DNA from: Promethearchaeota archaeon | Lineage (GTDB): Archaea > Asgardarchaeota > Lokiarchaeia > Helarchaeales > RDOG01 | Reading direction: 5' to 3' | Assembly: GCA_011365055.1 (NCBI GenBank) | Contig: RDOG01000013.1 | Location: 1-64,000, forward strand | DNA: 64,000 bases | Shown here: one piece after another, positions 37,474 to 47,752 of the stretch | Position numbering within the stretch: position 1 is the stretch's first letter | How the letters are laid out: the number at the start of each line of letters is the position of its first letter | Program-made: the position numbers and the translations under genes | The notes under the pieces: model-generated | Told to the model about the DNA's origin: nothing | The model's database searches: none | Seen by the model: only the letters and a program-made list of their open reading frames with translations

Positions 37474-40400
37474 TTAATCATCATCAATAATTTTTGAAAA
37501 TTTTTTGTAATACACGAATACTGCAATAACAATTATTATGAAAACCATTGTAGGGATTCCAATGGCCAGATGTGTACCGATTATGGGTTGAATGGCTATC
37601 GCTATCGTGAGTAAAGCTCCAACAGCACCCAAAATTGGTGCTATTATCTTAAATATTCGTCTAAATGCATCTTGTAAAGAATTAATTTCCTTGAATTCTT
37701 CCTTAATTTTATCATCTTCAGAAATAATTTTTTCAAGTTCAATTTGCTTGAGTTCAGCCATTTGCCGATCAGTAAATATGATTTCGTTCTTATATGGCGT
37801 AAGTTTAACATTTGAAATATTTGCTATACCCAATATATGATATAATCTTTCTTTTAATTTGCTTGTTTTCATATTCATTTTAGAAGCAATCAAATTGAGC
37901 TTGATCTTTGATGTGCTATATGCTTTTTCTGCGAATTCAATATGCTTTAAAATTAATTGATTTTCAATTGTAGTATTAATCTTTTTCAACGAATCTACCA
38001 TTTGTTCTGAGTCCCAATCTCGCAGGATTACACGACAAGAATCTTTTAAATTAATTAAATTATATTTCTTTTCCGATTCGTCAATAAATCTTTTAATATC
38101 ATCATTTAATCTTCTTAAATCCTTCGATATGGCAATAAATTTTGTATTTAAAAGAGAATTTGCTTCTTCTAATCTTCCATGCTCTATATCAGATTTAATT
38201 TCATCAAATTGTTCCAATAATTTTTGGAATTCTTCTTTATTATTTATAATTTTTTGTCTAAGATCTTCTTTCAATAATTCAGTTTGAAAGGTATTAATTT
38301 TTTCTTCTAATTTTTCCTTATTTTTCAAGAAAATCTTTTCAATTTTAGATAATTCTTTCTCAAAATGTTTATTTAGATCAATTACAATTCTATTAAAATT
38401 ATGAAAGTTTGCTTCGTGAGTTTTAATAAATTGCATCTGATTTCTTTTCTGTTCATCTAATAATTTTTTATAGTTTGTTACGTGTGCATCTAGCTTTAAA
38501 TTTAAATCTTCTGAAATACTCACTTTTTCTCGTATCTGATTGAGAATAAAGTTGTTAATATTTTCCACTTCTTCTTTAATCTTTGTAAGTGAGTTTGCTA
38601 TTAATTCTCCAAATTCTTTTCTAGCATCTAGTAGCGATGATATTTGGCTCAAATCTACATAAATTTCATTTTTCTTCTCTTCCCACTTCTCCATTAAAAA
38701 TGAATTATATGGATTATTTATTTCAGGCTTGTAATTTTGACCAAGATAAATTTCATAATTCTCTAATTTTTTATATACTTTATTAATTTTTGCGTGTATT
38801 TCATTTAAATTATCTTTAAGTAATTTTTTTTCACATACTTTTCTAAAAAAATTCACTACATGTTCTTTTTCAGTATCTTCCAGAATTTTTTTAATTTTTT
38901 CTTCATATTCTAATTGTTTCTTATTTTCCATGTTTAAAGGTATGATTTTTTCCTCTTTTTCATCAAATATTGCTTCAATTTTCGAATATACCATTAATTT
39001 TTCAATTTTTTCTTTGATCTCATATCGTTTAATGCCAATTAATTGGGATAACTGATTAATATCAACTCTTCCACCTGTCTCTGGTTCTGATAAGGTGTCA
39101 AGTAAAGAAATAAGAACTGATTCGATAAGTTTTTCTCTCCTTTGAAAAAATAACGTATCAATTCCTTGAAGAAAAGTCTCCCATTTATTAATAAGAATGT
39201 TTGTAGTAATATGAAAATTTGAAAATTTTTTCAAATTATTCTTAATAAATTTCTTAATATCATCAGTTTTGGATTTTCTAATAGAAGTAATCTCATCTTT
39301 TTTCTCATTAATTAAATCATTCAAGCTTGTATTTGATGCCGAATAATCAATGGTTTCTAAATAATCTAGTTGCTTCATCATTTCGCTAATAGTAATCATA
39401 TCTTTTTCAATTAATGCTCCTAATATATCTTTTTGTTCAAGTTCTTTTGCATCAAAGAGTTTTTTCTTTACTTCTTCCCTTTTATCATTTAATTTTGAAT
39501 ATATTTCCTCAACCTGTTCAGACCACTTTCTTGGTATGTCTAAAGCTACAATATTCGCAAATCCATCTAGTAATTTATTCGTATCTAAAATATAATTTTC
39601 AATAAATTGACCGGTTGAAGAAATTAATTCAAGTATTTTAGAAACTTTATTATCCAATTCTTCATCATCAGTTGAATCAGTTAATGATTCAATTTTTTGC
39701 TCTATTTCTTTCTTTTTATTTTCAATTTCTTTTAATAAATCATTTCGTCTAAATATTTTTGATTTAATATCCATTAATCGTTCTCTTGTACTCTGCCTTT
39801 TTCTATTCCACTGATTTTCTAACCAGTATTCAAAGGGTTCCAAAGATTCTTTAACTTGAGTAATGATTCTTTTGGAAATTCCCGCTTCTTCCGTTATGAT
39901 AATATTTTTCAATGCATTTACATTTTTTGAATATTGCGCAATTTCCGCTGCTTTTACTTTGACTTTATCAGCAATTGATTGAATATTGTTTTCTAATTTA
40001 TCAATATTATTTAATATTTCAGTTTGTTGTTGATCGATTCTTTCCTTTAAACAAGTATCATTAAAATTTAATATAATATCTTGAATAGATTTATCAAAAT
40101 TAGTCAAATTTTCATTTATATAATTAACTAAATTTTCTAGTTCGTCATAGGCTTGAATTATTTTTTCTTTACTTTTAATTTGTTTATCTAATTCACTTCT
40201 TTCGATATTAAGCCTTTTTAGAACCTCTTTTTCAACAGCCATCCAAGCTTTCACGCTAATATGCTTTGAAAAATCAAAATAGTTGTATTTATTTGTAATA
40301 CCTTTAACTTCTACGTTTAAAGATTCTAACAAATTAGTTTGATTCTCAAAATTTTTATTTAACTTTTCTCTTGCTAATTCTACTTCATCAGAGTCTAAAA

Positions 40401-41880
40401 GTGTCATAATTCCTATTCCAAATTCGTTCGGAATTCCTTGTGCTAATTGAGTGATTTGTTTAACCCTCTCATTATCCGCTTTGAACTCTTCTTTTTCCGC
40501 TAATACTACATCCAAAGGATAGTCCTTTTTCTTGATAATTAAATCATCCGGGACAAAATAAACGTTTAAAATCAAAGATTTTTTTAATAATTTTCGAGAA
40601 AATTCTATACTACCTATAATAAAGCGATGTTTAATTAAGTTTGATACTACATCTTTAACCATCTTTTCTTTATCTTTAATTTTTCTAAAAGTTTTAGCAA
40701 AATTACTTAGATCAATCCAAGTCTCATTTTTATTTCTTATCTGAATCATTAATTTTTTAGCAATTCTTTGCTCATCTTCTTTTAAATTTTTTAAATAAGA
40801 ACTAAAAACATTTCTAAATTTAATTAAATCAACATCAAACCATTCATAAGTGGCCATCATGCTCTTTACTACGTTTAAAATAAGTAATTCATTTATGAAA
40901 AACTCTTCAGTTATACTTTTTAAATAGACTTCTTTTATGATTGCAACTTGCTTTAAAACCTCATTTTCTATAAAATCGATCAAATCTGGTGTGAGCATGA
41001 TAAGTGATGAAATAGCTTGGGAAGTGGTTATCAGATCTGATGGAACTCCAACAAGTTTATCATTAAAACCTCCATCCTTTTTGTGTAAAGTTTTTAAAAA
41101 GTCAAATAATTTTCCTCTATTTATTTTATTGAGCCAATTATTAGTTTTTAAAAAACTTACCATCCAAAATGTCTCGAATATTGTTCCAAATTCTTTTTGA
41201 CCAAACCCTCCATCATTTTTCTGAAATTTACTTAATACAACACCCCATCCATCATCGATATCTAAATTTAAAATTTTTCGACATAATAATAAATAAATAT
41301 TATCAATTTTCTGTTTCGATATCTTTTTTGCTAAATATTTTGTATTTCTCAAAAAAAGTTCCATTATTTCAAGGGAATCTAAAAGATAAATTGAAAATAA
41401 AGCAAAAAATGTAGATTTTAATGATACTTGCCCACCACAAATACAATCAGGACTCTTACAATGTGAAAAAAATCCATCTGCATTTATAATTGACTTAATA
41501 AATCGTAAATGTAAGCTTTTTTCATCCTCATTTATTTCAATATTTAAAAGTTTAAGAGCAAAAATTGCATAAAATGTGGTCCAAATATCTGGTTGTTTTA
41601 TTATATTAAAAAATCCACCGATTGGAGCTCTATGACGAAGTATATAATTTTCTACCTTTTCTTTATCTAAAAGTTGAACTTTATTTAAATTTTTAAGGGC
41701 AAATATCGCCCAAAAAGTTCTTTCAATATCTCCAAACCCGCCATCACTTTGTTGTTTTCCCAGAATAAATTTTGTTATTTTATTTGTTTTGAAATACAAA
41801 TCTGTGATTTTATAATCTGAGAAATGAAATTGCCAAATTGGAAAAGAACCTTCAATCACATTTTCCATATATGAATTCAT
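37474..41880 (-). CDS. Prenyltransferase-like alpha/alpha barrel fused to giant coiled coil and membrane anchor
   Basis: The 1468-residue protein has three parts. Residues 1-340 contain repeated alpha/alpha-barrel units with the QxxDGGFG signature (KQQSDGGFG, KFQKNDGGFG, HKKDGGFN), as in protein prenyltransferase beta subunits and terpene cyclases, plus a cysteine-rich insert (CKSPDCICGG). Residues about 470-1390 are almost continuous coiled coil with an embedded winged-helix-like part (VDINQLSQLIGIKRYEI). Near the end two membrane helices follow (about 1405-1455) with a short basic-acidic tail. Tail-anchored coiled coils of this length act as tethers in eukaryotes; tethering here is inferred. 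Metal-binding residues for prenyltransfer are not evident. No family is recognised for the whole. Confidence 0.85.
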   Translation of the reverse strand: MNSYMENVIEGSFPIWQFHFSDYKITDLYFKTNKITKFILGKQQSDGGFGDIERTFWAIFALKNLNKVQLLDKEKVENYILRHRAPIGGFFNIIKQPDIWTTFYAIFALKLLNIEINEDEKSLHLRFIKSIINADGFFSHCKSPDCICGGQVSLKSTFFALFSIYLLDSLEIMELFLRNTKYLAKKISKQKIDNIYLLLCRKILNLDIDDGWGVVLSKFQKNDGGFGQKEFGTIFETFWMVSFLKTNNWLNKINRGKLFDFLKTLHKKDGGFNDKLVGVPSDLITTSQAISSLIMLTPDLIDFIENEVLKQVAIIKEVYLKSITEEFFINELLILNVVKSMMATYEWFDVDLIKFRNVFSSYLKNLKEDEQRIAKKLMIQIRNKNETWIDLSNFAKTFRKIKDKEKMVKDVVSNLIKHRFIIGSIEFSRKLLKKSLILNVYFVPDDLIIKKKDYPLDVVLAEKEEFKADNERVKQITQLAQGIPNEFGIGIMTLLDSDEVELAREKLNKNFENQTNLLESLNVEVKGITNKYNYFDFSKHISVKAWMAVEKEVLKRLNIERSELDKQIKSKEKIIQAYDELENLVNYINENLTNFDKSIQDIILNFNDTCLKERIDQQQTEILNNIDKLENNIQSIADKVKVKAAEIAQYSKNVNALKNIIITEEAGISKRIITQVKESLEPFEYWLENQWNRKRQSTRERLMDIKSKIFRRNDLLKEIENKKKEIEQKIESLTDSTDDEELDNKVSKILELISSTGQFIENYILDTNKLLDGFANIVALDIPRKWSEQVEEIYSKLNDKREEVKKKLFDAKELEQKDILGALIEKDMITISEMMKQLDYLETIDYSASNTSLNDLINEKKDEITSIRKSKTDDIKKFIKNNLKKFSNFHITTNILINKWETFLQGIDTLFFQRREKLIESVLISLLDTLSEPETGGRVDINQLSQLIGIKRYEIKEKIEKLMVYSKIEAIFDEKEEKIIPLNMENKKQLEYEEKIKKILEDTEKEHVVNFFRKVCEKKLLKDNLNEIHAKINKVYKKLENYEIYLGQNYKPEINNPYNSFLMEKWEEKKNEIYVDLSQISSLLDARKEFGELIANSLTKIKEEVENINNFILNQIREKVSISEDLNLKLDAHVTNYKKLLDEQKRNQMQFIKTHEANFHNFNRIVIDLNKHFEKELSKIEKIFLKNKEKLEEKINTFQTELLKEDLRQKIINNKEEFQKLLEQFDEIKSDIEHGRLEEANSLLNTKFIAISKDLRRLNDDIKRFIDESEKKYNLINLKDSCRVILRDWDSEQMVDSLKKINTTIENQLILKHIEFAEKAYSTSKIKLNLIASKMNMKTSKLKERLYHILGIANISNVKLTPYKNEIIFTDRQMAELKQIELEKIISEDDKIKEEFKEINSLQDAFRRIFKIIAPILGAVGALLTIAIAIQPIIGTHLAIGIPTMVFIIIVIAVFVYYKKFSKIIDDD

Positions 41881-41918
41881 ATAGAACTATCAATAAATAG
41901 TTTGTTTTAACGGCATGT

Positions 41919-42162
41919 TTATTTTAGACTTTTTATAATGATTGCATTTCTAGGACAAACATCAACACTTTTTATGCACGAATTACTAAGAATTGTAAAA
42001 GCAGTAACTATATTGAATTCGATTGATTATTGATTCTTCGACGATTCCTTTTTTTTAATGGTACGCTAACAATTTTTAAGGACAATCTTTTTTTCAAAGT
42101 AAAACGCGTTCTATTGGAGAACGACAATTCTTTTTTGAAATCTCTATTTCATATCTTTCCAT
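41919..42162 (-). pseudogene. Decayed ferredoxin-like 4Fe-4S gene
   Basis: An ATG at 42162 is preceded by AAAGGAT and opens a frame (ISKKNCRSPIERVLL) that stops after 22 codons. Farther on, in another frame, the sequence reads NSCIKSVDVCPRNAI and ends at TAA 41919-41921. Together they match the two halves of a small ferredoxin: the NCRSP opening and the CxxCxxCxxxCP cluster. Two cluster cysteines are Ser, and the frame is broken. The rest of the 41881-42365 gap shows no other gene. I infer a recently inactivated electron-transfer gene. Confidence 0.6.
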
Positions 42163-42365
42163 CAATTTAATCCTTTCTTAATTAATATTATCTTAGTATT
42201 ACAAGAATAAAAAGATTCTAAAAGAATAAAGTAATTTATATCATGAAGATGTGAAGGAGAAAAGATATTATAAATAAATATCATTTCTATTTCTTATTTG
42301 AATTTTTGATTAAAGTGAATTCAAGACATTCTTTGAAAACTTAGTATAATAAAAGGTTTAATTTA

Positions 42366-43517
42366 ATGAAATTTACAGAATTTAGACTAACTGAAAACAT
42401 CTTGAAAGGCCTTGATTATAGCGGATTTGAAGATGCAACTGATATCCAAGAAAGATCCATTCCCTTACTTTTAGAAGGAAAAGATCTAATAGGTCAAGCA
42501 ATCACAGGATCAGGAAAAACATTAGCATTTGGAATTCCAATAATGGAACGAATTGATGAAAATTTAGGAAAAGTGCAAGCTGTAGTCATCACACCTACAA
42601 GAGAATTAGCAAAACAAATTGCAGAAGTCCTAAAAGGGATTGGAAAATTTACCAAATTTAAAGTTGTTACTATCTATGGTGGAGTTTCCTTCGATAATCA
42701 GATGAACTTCATAAAAAAAGGAGCTCAAATTATTGTTGCAACACCTGGAAGATTGATTGATCATTTGAAACGAGGATTAAGAATTCGACCAAATATAATT
42801 GTTTTAGATGAAGTTGACAAGATGCTTGAAAAAATGGGTTTCTATGAAGATGTAGATTATTTAATAAAACAAATGAGAAGAAAGTCAAACCAACAATTTT
42901 TGTTTTTTGGAGCGACGATTCCCGATTCAACCATTCAATTGTCAAAAAAATTTATGCACGATCCCGAAATGATTACGATAAGAAAAAAAGATGAAGATAG
43001 AATTCCTCCAACTATTGAACAATATTATTATATCAGCAATAGTTCCAGCGATAAATTAAATACATTGATAAAATTACTTGATCGAATTCTTGAGGAAGAA
43101 GAAGGTTGTAAAATTCTAGTTTTTGTCAAGACTAAAATTGGGACTAAGAATTTAGCCAGGGATTTGAACCAACTTGGATATAATGCACTCTCTATAAGTA
43201 GCGACATGAAACAATTTTCTCGGGAAGAAACGCTTGCACGTTTTCAACAAGATGCGACATTATTAATAGCGACTGATGTGGTCTCAAGAGGTATAGACAT
43301 TGAAAATATAACTCATGTCATAAATTACGATATACCGATGGATATCGAGAGTTATGTTCACCGAGTCGGTCGTACAGGAAGAATTGGTAAAAGTGGGGTT
43401 GCAATCACATTTATTTCGCCAGAAGAACAAATAATTATTAAAGAAATCGAAGAGAAATATCAAACTAAAATACAAAAAAGGTATATTCAACAAGAAAGAG
43501 CTTCCCAATATTACTAA
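42366..43517 (+). CDS. DEAD-box family RNA helicase
   Basis: The 383-residue two-RecA-domain helicase core lacks extra tails. In order it shows a Q motif (DIQERSIPLLLEGKD), motif I AITGSGKT, Ia PTRELAKQ, GG (YGGVSF), Ib TPGR, motif II DEVD instead of DEAD, motif III GAT instead of SAT, then ATDVVSRGIDI and HRVGRTGRIGKSG for motifs V and VI. It would unwind short RNA duplexes or remodel ribonucleoproteins with ATP. The DEVD and GAT changes are conservative, so activity is expected. The start is ATG 42366 with TAATAAAAGG nearby. It is convergent with the 576-residue unknown. Confidence 0.93.
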   Translation: MKFTEFRLTENILKGLDYSGFEDATDIQERSIPLLLEGKDLIGQAITGSGKTLAFGIPIMERIDENLGKVQAVVITPTRELAKQIAEVLKGIGKFTKFKVVTIYGGVSFDNQMNFIKKGAQIIVATPGRLIDHLKRGLRIRPNIIVLDEVDKMLEKMGFYEDVDYLIKQMRRKSNQQFLFFGATIPDSTIQLSKKFMHDPEMITIRKKDEDRIPPTIEQYYYISNSSSDKLNTLIKLLDRILEEEEGCKILVFVKTKIGTKNLARDLNQLGYNALSISSDMKQFSREETLARFQQDATLLIATDVVSRGIDIENITHVINYDIPMDIESYVHRVGRTGRIGKSGVAITFISPEEQIIIKEIEEKYQTKIQKRYIQQERASQYY

Positions 43518-43541
43518 TTATTGAAAAAAGAAGATAAATTT

Positions 43542-45272
43542 TTAAGAAATGATTTTTTCTTCTGTTAAATAACTCATTAGAATTGCTTGTAGACTATCAA
43601 TTGTTATATTTTTGTTTGGCGTATTTACTTCGACGTTTGCATTATAAATAAATTGATTATCTGCATCAATTTTAATTTGAATTCGAACTTTATTTCCCAA
43701 CCATTTTTTATCCTCTTCATCCCAAGTGAATTCTTGAATAATATTATCTTTAAGTACTAAACTATCACTTGTTATGATTTTTTTCTTTAAGAGAAAATTA
43801 TAAAGATTCTCGTTATTATATGCTTGCCTTACGTGTATTCTAGTCCTCATATTTGGTTCTGATTTGACTTCCAACCATTTTACTACTCGCCATAAGCTAT
43901 AACCAATTGCAATAAATCCTGTTATTCCTATTGCAGTCCAAATGAAAATATTTTGAGCAACCCAATCTACAACCCATCGTATTACATATTCTCCCGCAAA
44001 AAAGGTCATAAAATCAAATGCAATTGCTCCTGCAAGTAAAACCTCGAGAATATGTAGCGCCACGCCAGTTCTTTCTGAAGTACGGGACATCTCATCCATT
44101 GATTCAATACTATCATTTAGAGTTTCATTCATTCTAGACATTTGTTTTTCTGCCAAAGAATTAATTAAACCAGTAATGCCATGAGATTCCTCTACTAATC
44201 CTGATACTACAAGACCCGCATCATCTACTCTATCAGATGCTTTAGATACAATTTCATCAAGATTACATACATCTGCCATTTCTCTTATTGTAGGATCTTT
44301 TAAATCTAACATTTTTGCTTCTAAATCCATAAAATTTACAGAATGCTTCATAAACGATAATAATTCTTTCATAAGAACAACAGAAGCAGAAACTGAAGAT
44401 AAAAGAGATTTTCCTTCCGAAATAGCATTTGGATCTACATCAGCTTTATCTAATAATATTCTTACTTCCTTCAATTCATCCCATAACATAAACATTTTAG
44501 CAAAATAATTCTTCATAAAGATATCTAATCCGTAATAAAAGCCCAAAATATTAATAAGGTCTTCAAATCTCTCAGGATTTTCGCTAATAATAATCAATCC
44601 TTCAGTTCCAAAGAATATTTTTGTTTTATTATCTGATAAATCATGAAATTTTATTGTTACTGAAAGTATTTGATTTAATTCGTTCTCGAAATCTTCACCA
44701 TCGGCATATTCACAAGCAGGTTTATGTGGTGTAATTTCCTTAGCAATCATGATTATAAATTTATTTCGATGTTCAGGTACGTTAGAGAATACCAGATCTA
44801 ATAAACGTCTTTGATAAGTACTCAATAAATTATTAATCATTGCTGAACTATCCATTACCAAATCAGCTATAACTCTTGTTAATTTATCCAAGGAAAAATT
44901 CTTTTCATTATCAATAGAAATTAGTCTTGCACCATAAATAACTCGTCCATATGCGTCCACATAAACGCAAATATTTTCTTGTTGAGCAACTACCTCTTCA
45001 TATGTAATACTTGCATCAAAAATTACGTAATCGTTAGGATCATGATCTTTTACTGTAACACGCGTCAATGCTTCCTCTATATGAAAAGTTGCTTTTTCTG
45101 GTTCTCTATCAATCATTCCGCTTAAAAGTCCGTCTTTAACATCTTTCTGCGTATCTAATTCTTCATTAAACGCAATTATATGATTTGAAGAAAACGGAAT
45201 ATATTCATTTATATAAATTTTTAAGTCTTTCAAAAAAGTAAATTCTCTTAATTCGTCCTTAATCGTCGTCAT
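43542..45272 (-). CDS. Unrecognised membrane protein with long soluble N-terminal region
   Basis: No family is recognised in these 576 residues. The first 260 are alpha/beta (YVIFDASITYEEV, ICVYVDAYGRVIYGARL). Residues about 270-415 are helical and rich in Ser, Asp and Met (SLAEKQMSRMNETLNDS). Two membrane helices follow (about 425-447 and 455-480). A cytoplasmic-looking tail of about 95 residues closes the protein. The helical stretch before the two membrane helices recalls magnesium-channel or receptor-like architectures, but the GMN motif is absent. The start overlaps the end of the upstream zinc-ribbon gene by 14 bases, so the two are translationally coupled and probably work together. 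Confidence 0.7.
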   Translation of the reverse strand: MTTIKDELREFTFLKDLKIYINEYIPFSSNHIIAFNEELDTQKDVKDGLLSGMIDREPEKATFHIEEALTRVTVKDHDPNDYVIFDASITYEEVVAQQENICVYVDAYGRVIYGARLISIDNEKNFSLDKLTRVIADLVMDSSAMINNLLSTYQRRLLDLVFSNVPEHRNKFIIMIAKEITPHKPACEYADGEDFENELNQILSVTIKFHDLSDNKTKIFFGTEGLIIISENPERFEDLINILGFYYGLDIFMKNYFAKMFMLWDELKEVRILLDKADVDPNAISEGKSLLSSVSASVVLMKELLSFMKHSVNFMDLEAKMLDLKDPTIREMADVCNLDEIVSKASDRVDDAGLVVSGLVEESHGITGLINSLAEKQMSRMNETLNDSIESMDEMSRTSERTGVALHILEVLLAGAIAFDFMTFFAGEYVIRWVVDWVAQNIFIWTAIGITGFIAIGYSLWRVVKWLEVKSEPNMRTRIHVRQAYNNENLYNFLLKKKIITSDSLVLKDNIIQEFTWDEEDKKWLGNKVRIQIKIDADNQFIYNANVEVNTPNKNITIDSLQAILMSYLTEEKIIS

Positions 45273-46029
45273 TAGTTTTATCTCTCCTTTTATATTTTGA
45301 TGCGTCTACATATCTTTGTTTCTTCCACCATTCATCCCTTTTTCCACTTTTACGAGAAATAGTATCAAGTGAACCATCCTCTTTTTTCTGTGATGATGTG
45401 ATATATCCTTCCTTGGGTAGAACTTTTGGTTCTAATGTTGATTCTTGTTCATCTTCCCAAGGTATGACACAAGTACCAATTTTTTTTCTTTTAGTTAAAG
45501 CTGTTACAATTTGAACTGGTACACAAACATATGAAACATCTTCAATTTCGCTTATCTCAGTATTCATCATATTTCCACATTCTGCGCACCTCATGTAAAT
45601 ATCTGTTTTCTTTACAATAACATCAAATAGTTTCCCACAATTACATTTAATTAATCTATCGACTTCTTGTTTATCTTCATCAGGAATTAACTCTATATAT
45701 TCTGCACCTTTTCGAGTAATTGTGTAAGAATAAATATAGAAATGTCTTCGAGTCGCTAATCGAATTTTTTTCAATAATCCGAGCTCTCTAAGATCATTTA
45801 AATCATCCTCGCCTTCTTGGCTCACGTTGACGTATCTTCTATTATCAATATAAAAAATACTTTGTGGTGCATAATCATAATCGAATATTTTATCAATTAT
45901 TCCCTTAAAAATTAGACCTTTTAATGGTAAATCCTTTAATACTAACTTTCCATATTCACTTTCTTGTTTTGTATAGTTACCAATCATATATAACAATCTT
46001 TTCATCTGTACTGTAATCTTGCCTTCCAT
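45259..46029 (-). CDS. Unrecognised protein with winged-helix-like start and zinc ribbon
   Basis: The 256-residue protein starts at ATG 46029. Residues about 60-110 look like a winged helix (DDLNDLRELGLLKKIRL then YSYTITRKGAEYIELI). CNCGK at about 128 and CAECG about 24 residues later form a zinc ribbon. The tail is charged and probably disordered (KKEDGSLDTISRKSGKRDEW). The DNA-binding-like elements suggest a regulator or adaptor, but its coupling to a membrane protein gene, with a 14-base overlap, is unusual for a transcription factor. The family is not recognised. Confidence 0.7.
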   Translation of the reverse strand: MEGKITVQMKRLLYMIGNYTKQESEYGKLVLKDLPLKGLIFKGIIDKIFDYDYAPQSIFYIDNRRYVNVSQEGEDDLNDLRELGLLKKIRLATRRHFYIYSYTITRKGAEYIELIPDEDKQEVDRLIKCNCGKLFDVIVKKTDIYMRCAECGNMMNTEISEIEDVSYVCVPVQIVTALTKRKKIGTCVIPWEDEQESTLEPKVLPKEGYITSSQKKEDGSLDTISRKSGKRDEWWKKQRYVDASKYKRRDKTNDDD

Positions 46030-46446
46030 TTATTTCATCTCTTGATTTATAATTTCTTTTTTTTTAATAGATTGACATAATTATAGGTCTTTTTTTTAAA
46101 ATTGAATTACATGCATAATTTTCCTAATTAAATTAAAAAAATTTTGTTTCAATAACATTTGTTAAATCTTTTTTCAAAAAATATAAAGGTTTATGTTATC
46201 TTAAAAGCGACAAATGAATAGAAAGTAAAAACTTGAGAAGGATATAGAGAAAATAAATTATAAGAATTAATCTTCCAAAGTAAGAATATTATTAATCTTA
46301 AATATTAAGACTTTTTTAATTTTTTTTTATGAATTCTGATAGAATTAGTCTCTCTATTACTCTTATTGAGAGATTTAATTTTATATAAAGATTTAAATTT
46401 TTACTTAAGTTTTTTTTATTAAAAATAATTACTAAGCGAGAGAAAA
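46030..46446. promoter_or_regulatory. AT-rich divergent promoter region
   Basis: These 417 bases separate two divergent genes and hold no open frame of note. An imperfect inverted repeat (TCTCTATTACTCTTATTGAGAGA) near 46349-46372 is followed at about 46380 by TTTATATAAAG, a good archaeal TATA box about 60 bases before the M28-type gene. No RNA gene is recognised. Confidence 0.35.
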
Positions 46447-47637
46447 TTGTCTGTTGATAATAGTTATATTGGGTATATTACCGAATTTATTACAACAATC
46501 AATTCGGAAATAGGTTCTCGTGAACCTGGTAGCGGAAAGGAAAAACAATTTGCTGAGATAATTGAAAATGAGTTAAAGAAATATTGCAATGGGACAAAAA
46601 TAGAATCTTTTAAATTCACCATTGCTTTTTTAACATTTTTAAAAATAATGGTTTTGGCTTTTATCATTTCAATTATTTTTTATTGGTTCTCTCCACTAGT
46701 AAGTATCATCATAATTTCTTTCACTTGGCTTGTTATATACTTAGAATTTTTTCGTTATAAAGAATTTATAGATCCAGTTTTTAGGAAGAAGGAATCTCAA
46801 AATGTTATTGGAGTTATCAATCCAAAATCCATGGATGATGTGAAGAATGTTTTAATAGTATCTGCTCATCATGACACAGCTTATCAATACAGATTCATGA
46901 TAAGAAACGAAGATCGAAGTTTGATTTTAATTTGGGTTGGAATTCTCACTAGTTTTTTTCCATTATCTATATCAATACTCAAATATATTTTTACTGGATA
47001 CCAATTTTTTACATTACCAAATATTTTAGATATTAATTTAATATTTTTCATATTAGGATTAATCATATCAAGTTTAATTCCTTTATATGTGTTGATTTAT
47101 AAATTTTTTAGTTTTAGACCTGTCTTAAAGGTCGTTGACGACGTAGTTGGTGTTGCAACATGCTTGGCATTCGCTAAATATCTTCACGAACATAAAGATG
47201 ACGAATTTTATCCAAAAAAAACTCAAATAAAAATCCTATCTTATGGCGCAGAAGAAGCGGGTTTAAGAGGTTCAAAACAATATATTAAAGATCATTTAGG
47301 TGAAATCTCTCAATTTGAAACAGTTAATTTAAATCTACACTTAACTAATGGGGAAAATCTCTTATTAATTAAAGAAGAAAAATCGTTGAACGCTTTACAT
47401 TCAATGGAAATAATCGAACAGATAAATAGATTAGAAAATAATCAAGATTTTAAAACTGTAAATTTGAGGTTTGGCGGAACCAGCGCTGCAGTCTTTTCAA
47501 AAAATAAAATTAAAGCAATTACAATTGCAAATTCAAAATTGAGTGCGTTTCCTGACATTTTAAAAAATATTAATGAAGAATCTTTAAAAAATTTATTACA
47601 ATTTCTCCTAAATTATCTAAAATATTTTGATTCGTGA
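46447..47637 (+). CDS. M28-like peptidase homologue with inserted membrane helices, probably inactive
   Basis: The 396-residue protein has M28 metallopeptidase motifs: SAHHDT (H142, D143), VVDDVVGVA (D231/D232) and YGAEEAGLRGS (E269, E270). Four hydrophobic helices are visible, two before the first motif (about 62-104) and two between the first and second motifs (about 158-218). Two normal zinc ligands seem lost. The later NLDM-type Asp reads NLNL, and the C-terminal HTPxD block reads SAFPDI, with no His. It may be a membrane-bound pseudo-peptidase or have altered metal use. It starts at TTG 46447. It lies alone, 115 bases before the HerA-like gene. Confidence 0.82.
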   Translation: MSVDNSYIGYITEFITTINSEIGSREPGSGKEKQFAEIIENELKKYCNGTKIESFKFTIAFLTFLKIMVLAFIISIIFYWFSPLVSIIIISFTWLVIYLEFFRYKEFIDPVFRKKESQNVIGVINPKSMDDVKNVLIVSAHHDTAYQYRFMIRNEDRSLILIWVGILTSFFPLSISILKYIFTGYQFFTLPNILDINLIFFILGLIISSLIPLYVLIYKFFSFRPVLKVVDDVVGVATCLAFAKYLHEHKDDEFYPKKTQIKILSYGAEEAGLRGSKQYIKDHLGEISQFETVNLNLHLTNGENLLLIKEEKSLNALHSMEIIEQINRLENNQDFKTVNLRFGGTSAAVFSKNKIKAITIANSKLSAFPDILKNINEESLKNLLQFLLNYLKYFDS

Positions 47638-47752
47638 AAATTTAACTTAATTTTTATAAATATTTTATCTCCATTTACCTAAAAATGAATTAAAATACAT
47701 GTATTAATTAATGAAAATTAAGATGTAAAAGACTCATGTGAGATGACACCAT

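Noticed and set aside
43542..45272. CorA-like magnesium channel
   Set aside because: Two closing membrane helices fit, but the GMN motif is absent and a long tail follows the helices.
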